In this document: positions 63,764-64,000 of the stretch, in pieces
Layout of the letters: the number at the start of each line of letters is the position of its first letter
Position numbering within the stretch: the stretch's first letter is position 1
DNA from: Aplectana chamaeleonis
Lineage: Eukaryota; Nematoda; Chromadorea; Rhabditida; Cosmocercidae
Length of the DNA stretch: 64,000 bases
Assembly (NCBI GenBank): GCA_029168955.1
Contig: JAPDOI010001226.1
Location: forward strand, 124,001 to 188,000
Direction of reading: 5' to 3'
Notes under the pieces: generated by a model
Seen by the model: the letters and a program-made list of their open reading frames with translations, nothing else
The model's database searches: none
Told to the model about the DNA's origin: nothing
Translations under genes and position numbers: made by a program

Positions 63764-64000
63764 TTACTTAAGTGATTTTGTAGCTCCTGTCGAAAACAAG
63801 TCCATAACTACTCTTTTGGCTTGGATAGTTACCGCATGAAACTCACCCTGATCTGCGGTGGACATGAATTCCTTTGCCATTTGTGCAAGTAAAGCCTTGA
63901 TGGAGAATAAATACCAGTTTCTATGAATAATGCGGACCTTATCGAAATCCTCACGAGTCAGTATAAGCTCATCAAGCTTGCCAACTGCCTTCTGATTAGT
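63764..64000 (-). CDS. C-terminal exon of an unrecognised gene, cut by the window edge
   Basis: The minus strand is open without a stop from the window edge to TAA at 63764-63766, 78 residues: GKLDELILTREDFDKVRIIH, RNWYLFSIKALLAQMAKEFM, then STADQGEFHAVTIQAKRVVM and DLFSTGATKSLK. Composition is that of a soluble, helical domain. A donor-like CAGG|GTGAGT at 63846 offers an alternative exon end, but the frame continues open past it. No family recognised. It lies upstream of the MLT-10 family gene on the same strand, which caps that gene's 5' end below about 63.7 kb. Confidence 0.7.
   Translation of the reverse strand, partial: TNQKAVGKLDELILTREDFDKVRIIHRNWYLFSIKALLAQMAKEFMSTADQGEFHAVTIQAKRVVMDLFSTGATKSLK

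Overview
The window reads as nuclear DNA of a nematode. The evidence is small introns with GT...TTTCAG boundaries, a GH18 chitinase with the domain layout seen in nematodes, a gene of the MLT-10 (DUF644) family, which I know only from nematodes, and RTE-type retrotransposons. A rhabditid or strongylid (clade V) species is my guess, not something the sequence proves. Gene density is low. Most of the 64 kb is transposon-derived: hAT-like elements with 8-bp target duplications, several MITE families, long foldback elements, LINE pieces and an internally deleted mariner. Many of them are nested. Exon coordinates were worked out by eye from splice signals and reading-phase agreement; no alignment was run.

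Layout. 0.7-1.7 kb (+): 3' exons of a Ser-rich, tail-like protein with two tyrosine motifs. 3.7-5.3 kb: a possible exon beside a pentanucleotide (AACAT)n satellite. 5.5-6.6 kb (-): a mucin-like single-pass membrane protein. 7.1-31.9 kb: mobile DNA, with a LINE 3' end (20.2-20.6), a possible 3' exon (22.1) and a nearly full-length but broken RTE element (23.8-27.1). 32.5-33.0 kb (-): a second Thr-containing membrane protein of similar C-terminal layout. 35.4-35.8 kb (-): two exons of an unrecognised gene. 38.1-43.2 kb (-): the chitinase (catalytic GH18 domain plus three Cys-rich chitin-binding modules). 43.2-50.4 kb: a 2.6-kb foldback, MITEs and exons of an unrecognised gene (48.5-49.4, -). 50.5 kb (-): an isolated GH18-type N-terminal exon. 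51.9-54.6 kb: three related elements full of a GGCGGGCGGATCGCTGGC-type repeat. 54.7-55.6 kb: tRNA-like sequences. 56.0 kb (-): a signal-peptide exon. 56.3-61.5 kb (-): the MLT-10 family gene, with an RTE fragment and a satellite in its introns. 62.1-63.6 kb: mariner remnant and foldback. 63.8-64.0 kb (-): C-terminal exon of a gene that runs off the window.

The two confidently identified host genes, a chitinase and an MLT-10 family member, are both of types expected to act in extracellular matrix remodelling or moulting. The most unusual feature is a cassette found eight times (16.6, 17.6, 28.0, 31.3, 37.2, 52.1, 53.3 and 54.1 kb) inside one transposon superfamily. In most copies it holds a TATA box, a run of short hairpins, a U-rich Sm-like motif and a GGGG-N4-CCCC hairpin. 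This resembles the layout of an snRNA, or alternatively a conserved transposon promoter and leader with a splice donor.
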